From: Corbicula japonica
Lineage: Eukaryota; Mollusca; Bivalvia; Venerida; Cyrenidae
Assembly (NCBI GenBank): GCA_038501625.1
Contig: JAZAYU010000015.1
Span: 2,502,991 to 2,566,990, forward strand
DNA: 64,000 bases
Direction: 5' to 3'
Shown here one piece after another: positions 35,201-44,911 of the stretch; position 1 is the first letter of the stretch, and each line of letters begins with the position of its first letter. Below the pieces are notes generated by a model. It ran no database searches and was not told where the DNA came from. It worked only from the letters and a program-made list of their open reading frames with translations. The translations under genes were made by a program, and so were the position numbers.

Positions 35201-38200
35201 TTATGCTCCTTGCTCATCTACTTCCTGTATACCGAATACTTAGATTTTTACACATATTTGACATACATGCACAATTTCCGTGGCACTTTTCTTAGCAACT
35301 ATAACATGCAACAGCCTGATATTTTTCCTATTGCTTTATCCTATAGTCCCATATGGTGTTAAGCGATGTTATGCTCCTTGCTCATCTACTTCCTGTATAC
35401 CGAATACTTAGATTTTTACACATATTTGACATACATGCACAATTTCCGTGGCACTTTTCTTAGCAACTATAACATGCAACAGCCTGATATTTTGCCATTT
35501 GCTTTATCCTATAGTCCTATATGGTGTTAAGCGATTTTATGCTCCTTGCTCATCTACTTCCTGTTTACCGAATACTTAGACTTTTACACATAGTTGACAT
35601 ACATGCACAATTTCCGTGGCACTTTTCTTAGCAACTATAACATGCAACAGCCTGATATTTTGCCTATTGCTTTATCCTATAGTCCCATATGGTGTAAAGC
35701 GATTTTATGCTCCTTGCTCATCTACTTCCTGTATACCGAATACTTAGATTTTAACACATAGTTGACATACATGCACAATTTCCGTGGCACTTTTCTTAGC
35801 AACCTTAACATGCAACAGCCTGATATTTTGCCTATTGCTTTATCTTAAAGTCCCATATGGTGTAAAGCGATTTTATGCTCCTTGCTCATCTACTTCCTGT
35901 TTACCGAATATTTAGATTTTAACACATAGTTTACTAACATGCACACTTTCTGTCGCAGTTTTCTTAGCAACTATAACATGCAGCAGCCTGATATTTTGCA
36001 TATTGCTTTCTCCTATAGTCCCATATGGTGTAAAGCAATTTTATGCTCTTTGACATAAAGGGCATCTTTATTGAAATACACAAATTACATTTTGAAAGTC
36101 ATATTTCTCACAGCAGGGGTATAACTAGTAAGCATTGGCTCACAGATTTACTTGTTTTATATGACAAAGGGCGCATCAAGGTACAATTTTTATTCATGAA
36201 ATTGAAGCTATTCGTTGAAATGACGTCATAAAGTTGAGCAGACGACGACATTCCAGTATTTTTTTCGTAGTAAAATTAACATCACTTATTTTCTAACCTT
36301 TTGTTGCCTTGCCAAGCATATGCTTCTGTTTTTACAATGCAATTCTTTTATTAAGACGGCCTCTAAAGTTTATCTAAAGAAATAGGGCATAAAATAATTA
36401 GTGAAACAGCAGTTTAAATGAGAAGCAGTTAAAATAAATTCTAACTTTGTTAAGGTTTGCCAAAACATAATAATAATAATAATAATAATAATAAATTCTT
36501 TATTTTGAGAGGATAACATATTTGGCATGGCCATTCTTACACATGGTCCTCGTAAAAACAAGTACAAATGATTATAAATTTACATTCATACATACATACA
36601 TTCTCATAATATAATATTGTACCGGTGAATTCTAAATCTTCACCTTTTTTATTAGATAATGTATTGATTATTCGTGGCTTATTTGCAGGGACATTCTAAA
36701 ACTAAGTAAAGATCCAGACAACAAGATAAGCATAGAAAATATCCCGGCCAAACCAGAAATAGAAGTTACAATGTTTGGAAACGATACATCTATACAGTTG
36801 GCGGAAGAGGGTTTATACGTCTTTGTTAGGACTCCAATTTTTGAGGGCATGATAACGATCAAGGTATAGAAGGATTTTCCATTTCTTTAACTTTAGTCCC
36901 GATTCACCGCCCAAATGTCACAAAAAATGAGTTGGACTTTAAACTCAACACAAAGTGATATTTTTTTATAAGAAAGCGAGAGAAAGCATGGCTTATAAAA
37001 TGATCAGTTAAAAAACACACCACAAACAATCAACAAAACTGAGAACTCGAAGGGTTACCGCCTTGGAACGGTCAGTGGCAATCAAATCGCCACTGGGGGT
37101 TTAATCCTGGTTCTAGGGTGCATCAACCTCACACTTGCCCAAACAGGTTCTCATATCAACAAACAAGTACACGTTGTCTTGGTGATATAACTCCAACCCA
37201 CCCATCAGCTCAACAATGTTGCATGCAAAAGCACGCACACAGACATATAAAACATGAGAAGCTAATAGCATTGCAAAACCAAAGGGGCGGTTACTCAATG
37301 ATCTTACCGAGACCAGAGCTCCTGGAGTCAAATCGGGAAGAACACGATGATAGAGATAAAAGAAACAAATAGAGCTTCTAGGTTCTTATAAAAGATTTCC
37401 CCATAAACCTTCATAAAACCCTGCCACCGTCGAACAACCAAAGAGGTAAACATAATGATCAACTGTAGATGGGTTAATCACCAGGCCTGCATAGCGCTGT
37501 AGAATATGGTGTTGGTAACCTTTCTTTTCAAATTTCAGATGGTTTTTACGAATAACCGGGAGAAATTAACATTGCCATTTATCTTCTTAAGTAAGCGTTG
37601 GCAGGGGGTGGGGGGATTGGTGATGCGGCTGGTCAGGCGTCAGTTGACCGTCAATAGGTCAGGCTAATCTGCAGGCTTATAGGAGTTTCTACAGTTTTTC
37701 AGATGTTACATAAACACTGTTAATTAAATTGTATCCTGCAAAATGTTTTTGAAACATTAACGGCATTAATAAAAATAATACTGTTGTATATGGAGAAACG
37801 GTTTTACCAAGTATCCATGGTTTCAATGGAGATAATTCACCAAGACAACTTGTAAATTTACAAGACAACAAAAAACTTGTACTTGTTTAATCGTATGGAA
37901 ATCTGTTAGGGGAAGTGTAAGGTTGGTGCACTTTCGAGAACCTTGTTTAAACCCCGAGTCCAAATAGTTTTGCCACTGACAATCCAATGTGGTTACCCAT
38001 CAGATTCTTCTTTTCGTTAGTTGTTTGTAGTGTTTTTTTTGAAAATCGTTTTATCCTTTCTTTTCCTCTCTATTTGTAGGCTGCGTGTGAAGGTAATGCT
38101 TTCTGTGGCGTGTGACGATTTTTGATATGCATGTTTAACTTTTGTCTCAATTTATACAGAATCTGTTACAATGTTGTTTTTTCTTTTACAGAAATACATT

Positions 38201-38770
38201 GAGGATCACTGGAGCATGGGCGAGCGCGGCAGCTTCCTCCTCACAGTGGGGATATATTCTTACGCTGTGATGGTATTGGAGGATGGCAGGGTTCAGTTGT
38301 TTGACTCACATGGTCATCTCCGCTCTAACGGAGTGGTTATTGTCAACAGGGCCGGAGTTCTAGCGCTGGAGAATCTTCAGCAATTGGAAGAATTCCTCTG
38401 CACAATGTACAGCGCTAGTTCTCTGGCCCTTGTTGGCAAATTAACTGTCACATTCCCCCCTGTGCCCACCACAATCTTGGTGGGAGAATGTGGCAGTCTC
38501 CCGAGAGAGCGTGCTGATGTTCCATGTGAGACCTCGGGGGTCTTAAACAATTCAGCCGTAGTGATGGAGCCACCTTCCGCAGTAGAGCCAACCGGGAGTG
38601 CGGAGGTGGCTCCTCCTATGGCTGACGTACAGGAGGCCTCCGAGGTACCTTGTCCTCCTCCTCAGGGGGAGGCAGGGGCCCCCGAGAATCCCCCTGTGAG
38701 GAGGAAGTGGTGGCAAAAGTGTTGGAGGTGGTTTGTCTGTGGCTCCAAGGGAAAGTCAACCAAATCTTAA
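32240..38770 (+). CDS. C76-like (herpesvirus tegument-type) cysteine protease gene, copy A (four exons)
   Basis: Exons 32240-32261, 34320-34509, 36689-36863 and 38192-38770 have AG/GT borders. Their phases agree, giving 321 codons plus stop; the true start is upstream and not found. In this numbering exon 2 gives GPYSGVQCTSMA with Cys31. Exon 4 gives LFDSHGHL with Asp167 and His169. A Cys followed about 136 residues later by Asp-x-His is the arrangement I recall for peptidase family C76 deubiquitinases, and similar domains occur in some invertebrate proteins. EEGLYVFVRTP (exon 3) and SFLLTVGIYSYAVMVLEDG (exon 4) fit the beta-strands of that fold. Residues about 225-295 are Pro/Ala/Glu-rich, and the end (KWWQKCWRWFVC) is aromatic, Cys-rich and basic, possibly membrane-binding. 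A role in ubiquitin removal is inferred. Homology to viral genes is remote and no virus gene is present. It could be a transposon-derived domesticated domain. Confidence 0.65.
32262..34319. other. Intron 1 of protease-like gene, copy A, with repeat remnants
   Basis: Contains a decayed piece of the 'ataactttaaaactact' repeat family (32880-33250) and a fold-back element at 33302-33985. Confidence 0.45.
33302..33985. mobile_element. Fold-back/MITE with about 150-bp imperfect arms, copy A
   Basis: The left arm (33302-33455: 'ctgttcgtcactgctatgcc', 'ttaagaaaagttagaacag') is the reverse complement of the right arm (about 33830-33985: 'ctatgacatagcaatgacga', 'ttcttaactgttctaa'). The same element sits at 55109-55792 in copy B. 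A related one begins near 38984. Confidence 0.65.
34320..34509 (+). CDS. Exon 2, catalytic-Cys exon, copy A
   Basis: Acceptor 'ttcctttag', donor 'ttttcg' then 'gtatga'. Carries GPYSGVQCTSMATAALVFFA, the predicted nucleophile helix, and PDDIDRILLEGHVLHTYFR. Confidence 0.7.
34620..34790. repeat. Short inverted-repeat element with 'ggatctatactggtctc'
   Basis: 34700-34716 and 34740-34756 are imperfect reverse complements. Similar words occur in the 13549-13806 MITE and at 49420-49445, so it is a dispersed family. Confidence 0.45.
34905..36045. repeat. Tandem array inside intron 2, copy A (about 8 units)
   Basis: Units of about 110 bp, then about 168 bp, each with 'gcaactataacatgcaacag', 'cctatagtcccatatggtg' and 'gcgattttatgctccttgct'. 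Unit starts lie near 34910, 35018, 35128, 35297, 35463, 35632, 35802 and 35966. Copy B has about seven. Confidence 0.8.
36467..36495. repeat. (AAT)n microsatellite, copy A
   Basis: About nine to ten AAT units. The copy B allele is clearly longer (about 58104-58152). Confidence 0.85.
36689..36863 (+). CDS. Exon 3 of protease-like gene, copy A
   Basis: Acceptor 'atttgcag', donor 'atcaag' then 'gtatag'. It completes the Arg codon split with exon 2 and ends on a full Lys codon. Confidence 0.65.
36864..38191. other. Intron 3, copy A
   Basis: The open frames at 37113-37372 on both strands show no domain and coincide in the two copies only because of the duplication. Confidence 0.45.
38192..38770 (+). 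CDS. Exon 4, Asp-x-His exon with Pro-rich tail, copy A
   Basis: Acceptor 'ttcttttacag'. GC-rich compared with its surroundings. Ends in TAA at 38768-38770, with a consensus donor (g, then 'gtaatt') starting at 38772. By eye about eight base differences separate it from copy B over 579 bases. Confidence 0.8.
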   Translation, partial: KYIEDHWSMGERGSFLLTVGIYSYAVMVLEDGRVQLFDSHGHLRSNGVVIVNRAGVLALENLQQLEEFLCTMYSASSLALVGKLTVTFPPVPTTILVGECGSLPRERADVPCETSGVLNNSAVVMEPPSAVEPTGSAEVAPPMADVQEASEVPCPPPQGEAGAPENPPVRRKWWQKCWRWFVCGSKGKSTKS

Positions 38771-38954
38771 GGTAATTCCTTTTAATAACTGCAAACATCA
38801 TATTACTGCGGATTTTGTATTCTCCGCATGTCATAATGGTATTGCACCTTTCGCTTTCGTCATTGCACTGTCGTCAGTTAAAAAAAAAAGAAAAAAAAAG
38901 AAAACTCGCTAACTGAAAAATGCAGCTCAATAACAATGTTAATAACATTGCCCA

Positions 38955-38960
38955 AATAAA
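38955..38960 (+). promoter_or_regulatory. AATAAA, possible poly(A) signal, copy A
   Basis: Lies about 185 bases after the protease stop. The matching site in copy B is at 60612-60617. It supports a separate 3' end for the protease transcript. Confidence 0.35.
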
Positions 38961-38979
38961 TGTTATTAATGTATCTTTA

Positions 38980-39435
38980 TTTAAGATACGTTAAGAAAAA
39001 TTAGAACACTGAAGAAAAATAGCTAGAATTAAAAATTTCCTGGCATTCTATTTACATCCAAACACAAAAACTTAGCAACACAAAACATCAATTTAAAAGC
39101 CCCATGAGTAATATGTTACTGAAAACAATATATGAGGTCCTTTTTGTCTTACAAATGTATACAATACGAGATACTTCAAAAAGTGTTTTTGACTTTGTTA
39201 TTTTTTGGTCGTGTAAATAGATGACAAAAAATAACAAATGCATATAAATGTTCTTCATGTTAGAAAGTTCTTTTTAAAACAGCAAGTATAATTATCGACA
39301 TCAAATTATCCATGCTTGAATTTCAGTTGTTGTTTTTGAATTAGTTTTTGTGTTTGAATGTAAACGGTATTATAGGAAATTTTGATCTGGCTATTTTTTC
39401 TTTATTGTTCTAAGTTTTCTTAATTTTGCAAGTTT
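38980..39435. repeat. Fold-back element related to 33302-33985, copy A
   Basis: 'ttaagaaaaattagaacact' at about 38991 pairs with 'ttgttctaagttttcttaa' at about 39405. Copy B keeps only the left arm. Confidence 0.55.
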
Positions 39436-40500
39436 GAGCATGCTTCTTCTAGGATATTCAGACACTTTTCACATTTAATATCTTTTGAAAGTAAATAATT
39501 GACTGGTCGTTTCAAAGGTTCAATATTACTTAGGATCATTTAACATAAACTTGCGGTCAGACTAATTGCAGAAAATTATGGATACCAATAACCGCAACCG
39601 CCAGAACCCTTTGGTTTAAATCATGGCATTTATATAGAAAGCAACCGTTAAATCATGATTGTGACGTGTTTGAATTCATTTAAAATACAGTTTTCGTCAT
39701 TTCGCGTGCATAAAAATTTAGCGCTAGGATAAATGCGCGCATTTAAACCTTAGCGAAATTACACCGTGTTATATTTTGTTATATTTTGTTTTCAAAGAAA
39801 ACTACAACTGCGTGAATTTGTGCCCAAGGGAATATATCATTTATGGCTTTTGTGCAAAATTCCGTCCCCGCGAATAGTATGAATGATATTGCCTCTACGT
39901 AGTAGCGAACCCGCGCCGTCACGGCGACAGCGCCTAGCAGTGCAATTCCGATGACGCAACTAATTGAGCTACCGGGGACAAACCCAAATAAAGGTTGATC
40001 GGATAGCCAGATTTACGTTGTCATTACTGCAAGACATCGGTAACGGGTTATTTTACTGATAACAGTACTGACTATATGTACGGGGAGACTTTTTACGGCC
40101 GCCACACTGCACAAATAGCGCTACTGTGAATTTTAAATAACATTGCCTTTACCTGAGAGCGAACCCGCACCGTCACTACGACAGCGCCTAGCCCTGCAAT
40201 TCCGATGACGCAACGAATTGAGCGAACCGGGATAACCCCAAATAAAGGTTGATGGGATAGCCCTGATACACGGTATCATGACTGCACGACATCGGTAACG
40301 GGTTATTTTACTGATAACAGTACTGATTATATGTACGGGGAGACGTTTACGGCAGCCACACTGCACATATAGCGCTACTGTGAATTTCAAATGATATCGC
40401 GTCTACCTGGGAGCGAACCCGAACAGTCACTGCGACAGTGCCTAGCCATGCAATTCCGGCGACACAACCAATTGAGCTAACCGGGAAAGCGAACACCACA
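39290..40500. other. Second block present only in copy A
   Basis: Copy B passes directly from the equivalent of about 39289 to about 40501. The block contains the right fold-back arm and a triple SINE array. Confidence 0.75.
39890..40490 (-). repeat. Three tandem tRNA-derived SINE units, minus strand
   Basis: On the minus strand each unit shows an A-box-like 'ttagctcaattgg' and a B-box-like 'gggttcgct' about 60 bases on, typical of a tRNA-derived Pol III promoter. Heads lie at about 39899-39980, 40148-40232 and 40399-40482, so the period is about 250 bp. The third unit is truncated. A fourth copy is at 49186-49405. Not a functional tRNA: the acceptor stem does not pair and a SINE body follows. 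Confidence 0.65.
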
Positions 40501-41224
40501 GTCAGGTGGAAATTCGCGTGTATTTCTATTAACGAGCAACAAGTAATATAAAAAAAGTCCAGTAGCTTTTACGTTTTGCTTCTATTTCCATACAATGTAT
40601 AATCTCTTGAAAAAAGTAAAACATGCACAAAACATATCAGGAATAGGCACACTCAGAAAACACAAACATGAAGAGAGAAAATAGATCATGGGTTCATAAA
40701 ATGATCAATTTTAATTAAGACACCACAAAAATAACGAAAACGATCATTAACGTTTGCTCCCTGTTGGTCTCTACTATTTTGCTGTGTAGAGAAGCGGTGT
40801 TTTCTGTGTGAAGCTTTTGCTGATAGCTTAAGACCACTAAAATCCCATTGACTATTCTGACAAGTTTCCATCGTAGCTTTTATCTTATTGTGATTTTACG
40901 ATTAGGTCAGGCCCTTAATACGTTACCTTTCAGTTTCTGAAAAAAACATATTAAAATTCCACCTCATCACAGCAATAAACTCTCTCGTCATTTTCGACAG
41001 AATTGTATAACCCCTGTCTCTGCGGAACATTTGTTTGAAATGCGGAAATGATTAACCAATTTCACAGTTATTTTCATAAATCATTTTCATTTTAAAATTT
41101 CATTTTTTTTTATTTTCTACCAATCAATTGTGACCTTCTGTTATAGGCTCGAAAATTTCCAGCATAAAAGTGTAAAAATGCCGGAGCAACATTAGTTTGT
41201 GGCTTAAAACTAGTGCCCACGGTT
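40501..41224. other. Gene-free part of copy A
   Basis: The open frame at 40686-40871 (minus) is shared with copy B but shows no motif. Confidence 0.35.
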
Positions 41225-41349
41225 ATAAAACTGAGCATAGATACCAGTCTCAAATCTCAAGCATCTGATTGGCTGAAATAGCGAATAATCGCCATTTCAG
41301 CCAATCAGATGCTTGAGATTTGAGACTGTTCTCCAATCTCAGTTTTATA
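41225..41349. repeat. Long perfect hairpin just upstream of the repeat exon, copy A
   Basis: 41246-41279 and 41294-41327 are perfect 34-bp reverse complements ('gcatctgattggctgaaat'), extended by 'ataaaactgag' and 'ctcagttttat'. Copy B has the same at about 61670-61797 with single-base changes. Confidence 0.8.
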
Positions 41350-41409
41350 ACGTTCAGTCCAGATCTTCATACTTGATGTTTTAAATGGCATTTTAATTTC
41401 TATTTACAG

Positions 41410-42718
41410 AAAACATCCCCAAAAAGCTATTGAGATATATGAGCCAACCAGTCCTCGTTGTCATATCAAGCCAATCCGCCATCGTTGACATATCAAGCCA
41501 ACCAGCCGTCGTTGACACATGAAGCTAATCCGCCGACGTTGACATATCAAGCCAACCAGTCATTGTTGACATATCAAGCCGACCCGCCGTCGTTGACATA
41601 TCAAGCCAACCCGTCGTCGTTGACATATCAAGCCAAACATCCATTGTTGACATATCAAGCCGACCCGCCGTCGTTGACATATCAAGCCAACCAGCCATTG
41701 TTGACATAACAAGCCAACCAGCCATTGTTGACATATCAAGCCGACCCGCCGTCGTTGACATATCAAGCCAACCAGACATTGTTGAAATATCAAGCCAACC
41801 CGCCGTCGTTGACATATCAGGCCGACCCGCCGTCGTTGACATATCAAGCCAACCAGACATTGTTGAAATATCAAGCCAACCCGCCTTCGTTGACATATCA
41901 AGCCGACCAGCCGTCGTTGACATATCAAGCCAACCAGCCATTGTTGACATATCAAGCAAACAAACCATTGTTGACATATCAAGCCAACCAGCCATTGTTG
42001 ACATATCAAGCCGACCCGCCGTCGTTGACATATCAAGCCAACCAGCCATTATTGACATATCAAGCCGACCCGTCGTCATTGACATATAGCCAACCCGCCA
42101 TCGTTGACATATCAAGCCAACCCGCCATCAATGACATATCAAGCCAATCAGCCGTCGTTGACATATCAAGCCATCCCGCATTCAATGACATATCAAGTCA
42201 ACCACCCATTGTTGACATATCAAGTCAACTAGCCATTGTTGAAATATCAAGCCAACCCGCCATCAATGACATATCAAGCCAACCAGCCGTCGTTGAGATA
42301 TCAAGCCATCCCGCATTCAATGACATATCAAGTCAACCACCCATTGTTGACATATCAAGCCAACCCGCCATCAATGACATATCAAGCCAACCAGCCGTCG
42401 TTGACATATCAAGCCAACCCGCCATCAATGACATATCAAGCCAACCAGCCGTCGTTGACATATCAAGCCAACCCGCCGTTGTTGACATATCAAGCCAACC
42501 ACCCATTGTTGACATATCATGCCAACCACCCATTGTTGACATATCAAGCCAACCCGCCGTCAATGACATATCAAGCCAACCACCCATTGTTGACATATCA
42601 AGCCAACCAGCTATTGTTGACATATCAAGCCAACCCGCCATCAATGACATATCAAGCCAACCACCCATTGTTGACATATCAAGCCAACCCGCCGTCGTTG
42701 ACGTATCAAGCCAATCTG
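41410..42718 (+). CDS. 27-bp minisatellite exon encoding DISSQPAVV-type repeats, copy A
   Basis: Acceptor 'ttctatttacag' at 41398-41409. Donor 'aatctg' then 'gtatga' ends the exon at 42718. From about 41440 it consists of about 47 units of 27 bp, whose reading frame at the 3' end gives nine-residue repeats (DISSQPAVV, DISSQPAIN, DISSQPPIV). One base is left over, completing a GAC (Asp) codon with the alpha-crystallin exon at 43308. The DISSQ frame is closed by TGA and TAA in the first units (near 41518-41526) and shifts by a 2-base loss near 42087. Only 41713-42718 is open in the frame that reaches the donor, and no ATG is seen there. Inferred role: Ser/Gln-rich N-terminal extension of a small heat-shock protein, probably disordered. 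It may now be untranslated. Confidence 0.5.
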
Positions 42719-43062
42719 GTATGATCTTCAAATACGATTTTTAATTAAAGGGTTTAAATAAGTCGCCCGTGTAGCCTCAATGTCCATAAGGTCCACTGGA
42801 TTAATGAGATGTTTCCCAGTAATAATACAACCTTTTGGATTGGGGAAATGCAGTCTTCATAACGAGTGGGTTGGTCATTATTTTGGAATAGAAATTAGTG
42901 CAAAAAACCAACGTAAAATGAAAAAAAAATGGAAGAGCGTTGTTATTATCGAGATATCTTAATTTCGGGGTGGACTGAACGAACGGTTTACAGTAAGTGT
43001 ACATGCATGTTTATGCAAATAATGAAAAGCAGATTGTTAATTGATAGTGCGTTTTGTTTTAT

Positions 43063-43240
43063 TGTAGTCAAACCTGTGCTAAAGACCACCTTTAAACAAC
43101 GACCATGGATCAAGACCAAATTTTAGTTGTCCCCTTTGATACATAAAAACAAATTCATCTATGGACATCTTGTGACCTGTCTCCAAAGACCAATTTTTAG
43201 GCTTTCCACTGAATGGTCTTTGAAGACATGTTTGACTGTA
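43063..43240. mobile_element. MITE-like element with 'agtcaaac' inverted ends, copy A
   Basis: 'tgtagtcaaacctg' (43063-43076) pairs with 'catgtttgactgta' (43227-43240). Interior words such as 'aaagaccacctttaaacaac' are typical of a dispersed family. A relative lies at 44658-44850. Copy B has it at 62863-63048. Confidence 0.55.
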
Positions 43241-43307
43241 TTGTATCTGATTTTTTATTAGTCTACCGCATTGTTAGATTAAAAAAAATAATTTTGCTCC
43301 ATTTCAG

Positions 43308-43648
43308 ACCCCGAGGGACACAAGAACATGTCTCTGCGATTTGACTGCAGCCGGTTCAAACCGGAAGAGATCCACGTGAAGTCCAAGGACAACCAGCTGA
43401 CGGTGCACGCAAAACACGTGGAGGAGACCAAGGGTCGTAAAGCGCACCAGGAGTTCACGCGAGAATACACGTTACCCGACAGCGTGGACCCGAAGACCCT
43501 GAAGTCACACCTGACGTCAGATGGCATCCTGCACATTGTGGCCCCTGTGCACGAGGCGATTGAGGCCCCGAAGGAGGTTCTTATCCCAATCGAACGCCTT
43601 GAGAGCAAGGAGGTCCCGGAAAAGAAACCCGAAGAGGGAAAGGAGTAA
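43308..43648 (+). CDS. HSP20 / alpha-crystallin domain exon (small heat-shock protein), copy A
   Basis: Acceptor 'ctccatttcag', stop TAA 43646-43648. The first internal ATG is at 43328 and would give 106 residues. The exon opens with (D)PEGHKN, which corresponds to sequence found just before the domain in related proteins, so translation probably enters from the previous exon. The domain shows LRFDCSRFKPEEI, DNQLTVHAKH, EFTREYTLP and SDGILHIVAP, the standard order of alpha-crystallin strands with the conserved G-x-L-like 'GILHI' box. The tail (EVPEKKPEEGKE) is charged and flexible. The product would be an ATP-independent holdase chaperone that oligomerises, in the cytosol. GC-rich compared with its flanks. 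If the internal ATG is used, the protein lacks the usual N-terminal region needed for large oligomers. Confidence 0.85.
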
Positions 43649-43936
43649 ATATTGGAAAAGATGTTACAATCAAAGAACATACTAAACTAACTGAATGACT
43701 CCATTTATGAACGATTAGATTGTATGAATGGTTGTTTTTCATATCCTTAGTTGTACTTTGTACATTTGAGATAGAGAAATCTCTTGTTAAAAATGGCAAA
43801 TACCATTAAGGGTCAAGATTTAAGTTGATAATGTTTGAGATATCATGTATGGATTGATAAGTAGCAGTTCATGTTTTTCGTAGCATACATTGTAGAATGC
43901 GATTCTTAACAAACAATTCATCATTTTCAATTGATC

Positions 43937-43942
43937 AATAAA
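43937..43942 (+). promoter_or_regulatory. AATAAA poly(A) signal of small heat-shock gene, copy A
   Basis: About 290 bases after the stop. Conserved at 63718-63723 in copy B. Confidence 0.45.
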
Positions 43943-44220
43943 ATTGATAATCATTCAACTTTTTACTTTTTTTTACACTTGGCTAGTTTTCTAACTGGAT
44001 TTTGGAAAGTACATACTGCACACTGCATACAGATATCTGACATATTCTTTTTTTAACATCTTACTAACATACTGAGGTATCGTATAATTGCGCGGTGACA
44101 CATTTTCCCGCAAAAATGGAAAAATCACACTTGCCCGGACATACTGTAATTGGCACAACTGTATTAATATATACGAAGACAATTAGCAGTCTAATTTCGA
44201 TGGGGTTTGATTTGGTGCCG

Positions 44221-44911
44221 TTTTCACAGTCTAGCGCGAAATACGAGAAAATGAAACCCTCGCAGTCATGATACCATATTAAGCTAAGTCTTCACAAAAC
44301 TGCGCAAAAATCAGTTCATATGAATTCAGTCGAAGAAAAAACGACGATAGTCCTCATTTTATCCTCTCTGAGTCACGTGGTTGGTAAACGTTGCTGAATG
44401 TCCATTTCAGGGGTGGATCCAGAGAGCTTCAGTTGGTTTTCTGAGCAGAAATATTTACTTTTCATGGGTACTTTGACTAGAAAGGTTGGAAAGTGTCAAG
44501 TAACTAACCTTATAAGGCACAAACATTCCACCCCTTATTAAAAAACGTGCATCCGATTCTGCATTTGAATTAAGCTGTGGAAAACTGTATTTTTTTCAAG
44601 GTCATATATTTTATAATTTCATTTTGAATTGACTAGGGGTTTATCGCTTTACATGCTACAGTGAAACCTGCCTTAGCAGCCACCTGCGAATAGCAACCAC
44701 CTGTCTTAAACAGCCAGTTTGAATATGACATAACCTGACATTTTGTTCTAATTTTTACTGTCTTTAACAGCCACCTGTCTTCAGCAGCCACTTTTTGTAA
44801 CTCCCTTGGGTGGCTTCTGAAGAGAATTTTAGACTGTATATTAAATTGTGTCTATGATTAAGGTAGTGGGTACTTCTAGACTATATACACGGTGAATATT
44901 TAATGGATTTT
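44221..44911. other. Gene-free spacer right of copy A
   Basis: Contains a decayed 'acagtgaaacctg...agccacctgtc' dispersed repeat (44658-44850). No gene. Confidence 0.4.

Larger units (their letters stand above)
27889..44220. repeat. Segmental duplication, copy A
   Basis: From 'actttttgataattaagg' at 27889 rightwards the sequence matches 50683 onward, base for base over long stretches, until copy B reaches the window end (44220 aligns with 64000). Landmark pairs: 28147/50937, 32240/54048, 34320/56122, 36689/58347, 38192/59855, 41410/61855, 43308/63116. Copy A is longer because of two blocks of about 1-1.2 kb (30936-31912 and about 39290-40500) and more minisatellite units. Confidence 0.92.

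Noticed and set aside
37113..37372. Overlapping 72- and 84-codon frames seen again at 58765-59024
   Set aside because: Conservation is explained by the segmental duplication. They lie inside intron 3, on both strands, with no domain.
34320..38770. Integrated herpesvirus fragment
   Set aside because: The gene is split by introns with host-type splice sites, sits next to a cellular HSP20 exon and has no neighbouring viral genes. Only a remote fold-level resemblance is claimed.
39895..40490. Possible functional tRNA genes on the minus strand
   Set aside because: A- and B-box-like motifs are present, but acceptor stems do not pair, copies are tandem and a SINE body follows.
41525..42731. Long minus-strand frames (LDMSTMAGW and ICQRRRVGL repeats)
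   Set aside because: The 27-bp unit lacks stops in several frames. Only the plus DISSQ frame is supported by splice sites and by phase with the HSP20 exon.
43279..43680. 133-codon minus-strand frame
   Set aside because: Antisense shadow of the GC-rich alpha-crystallin exon.
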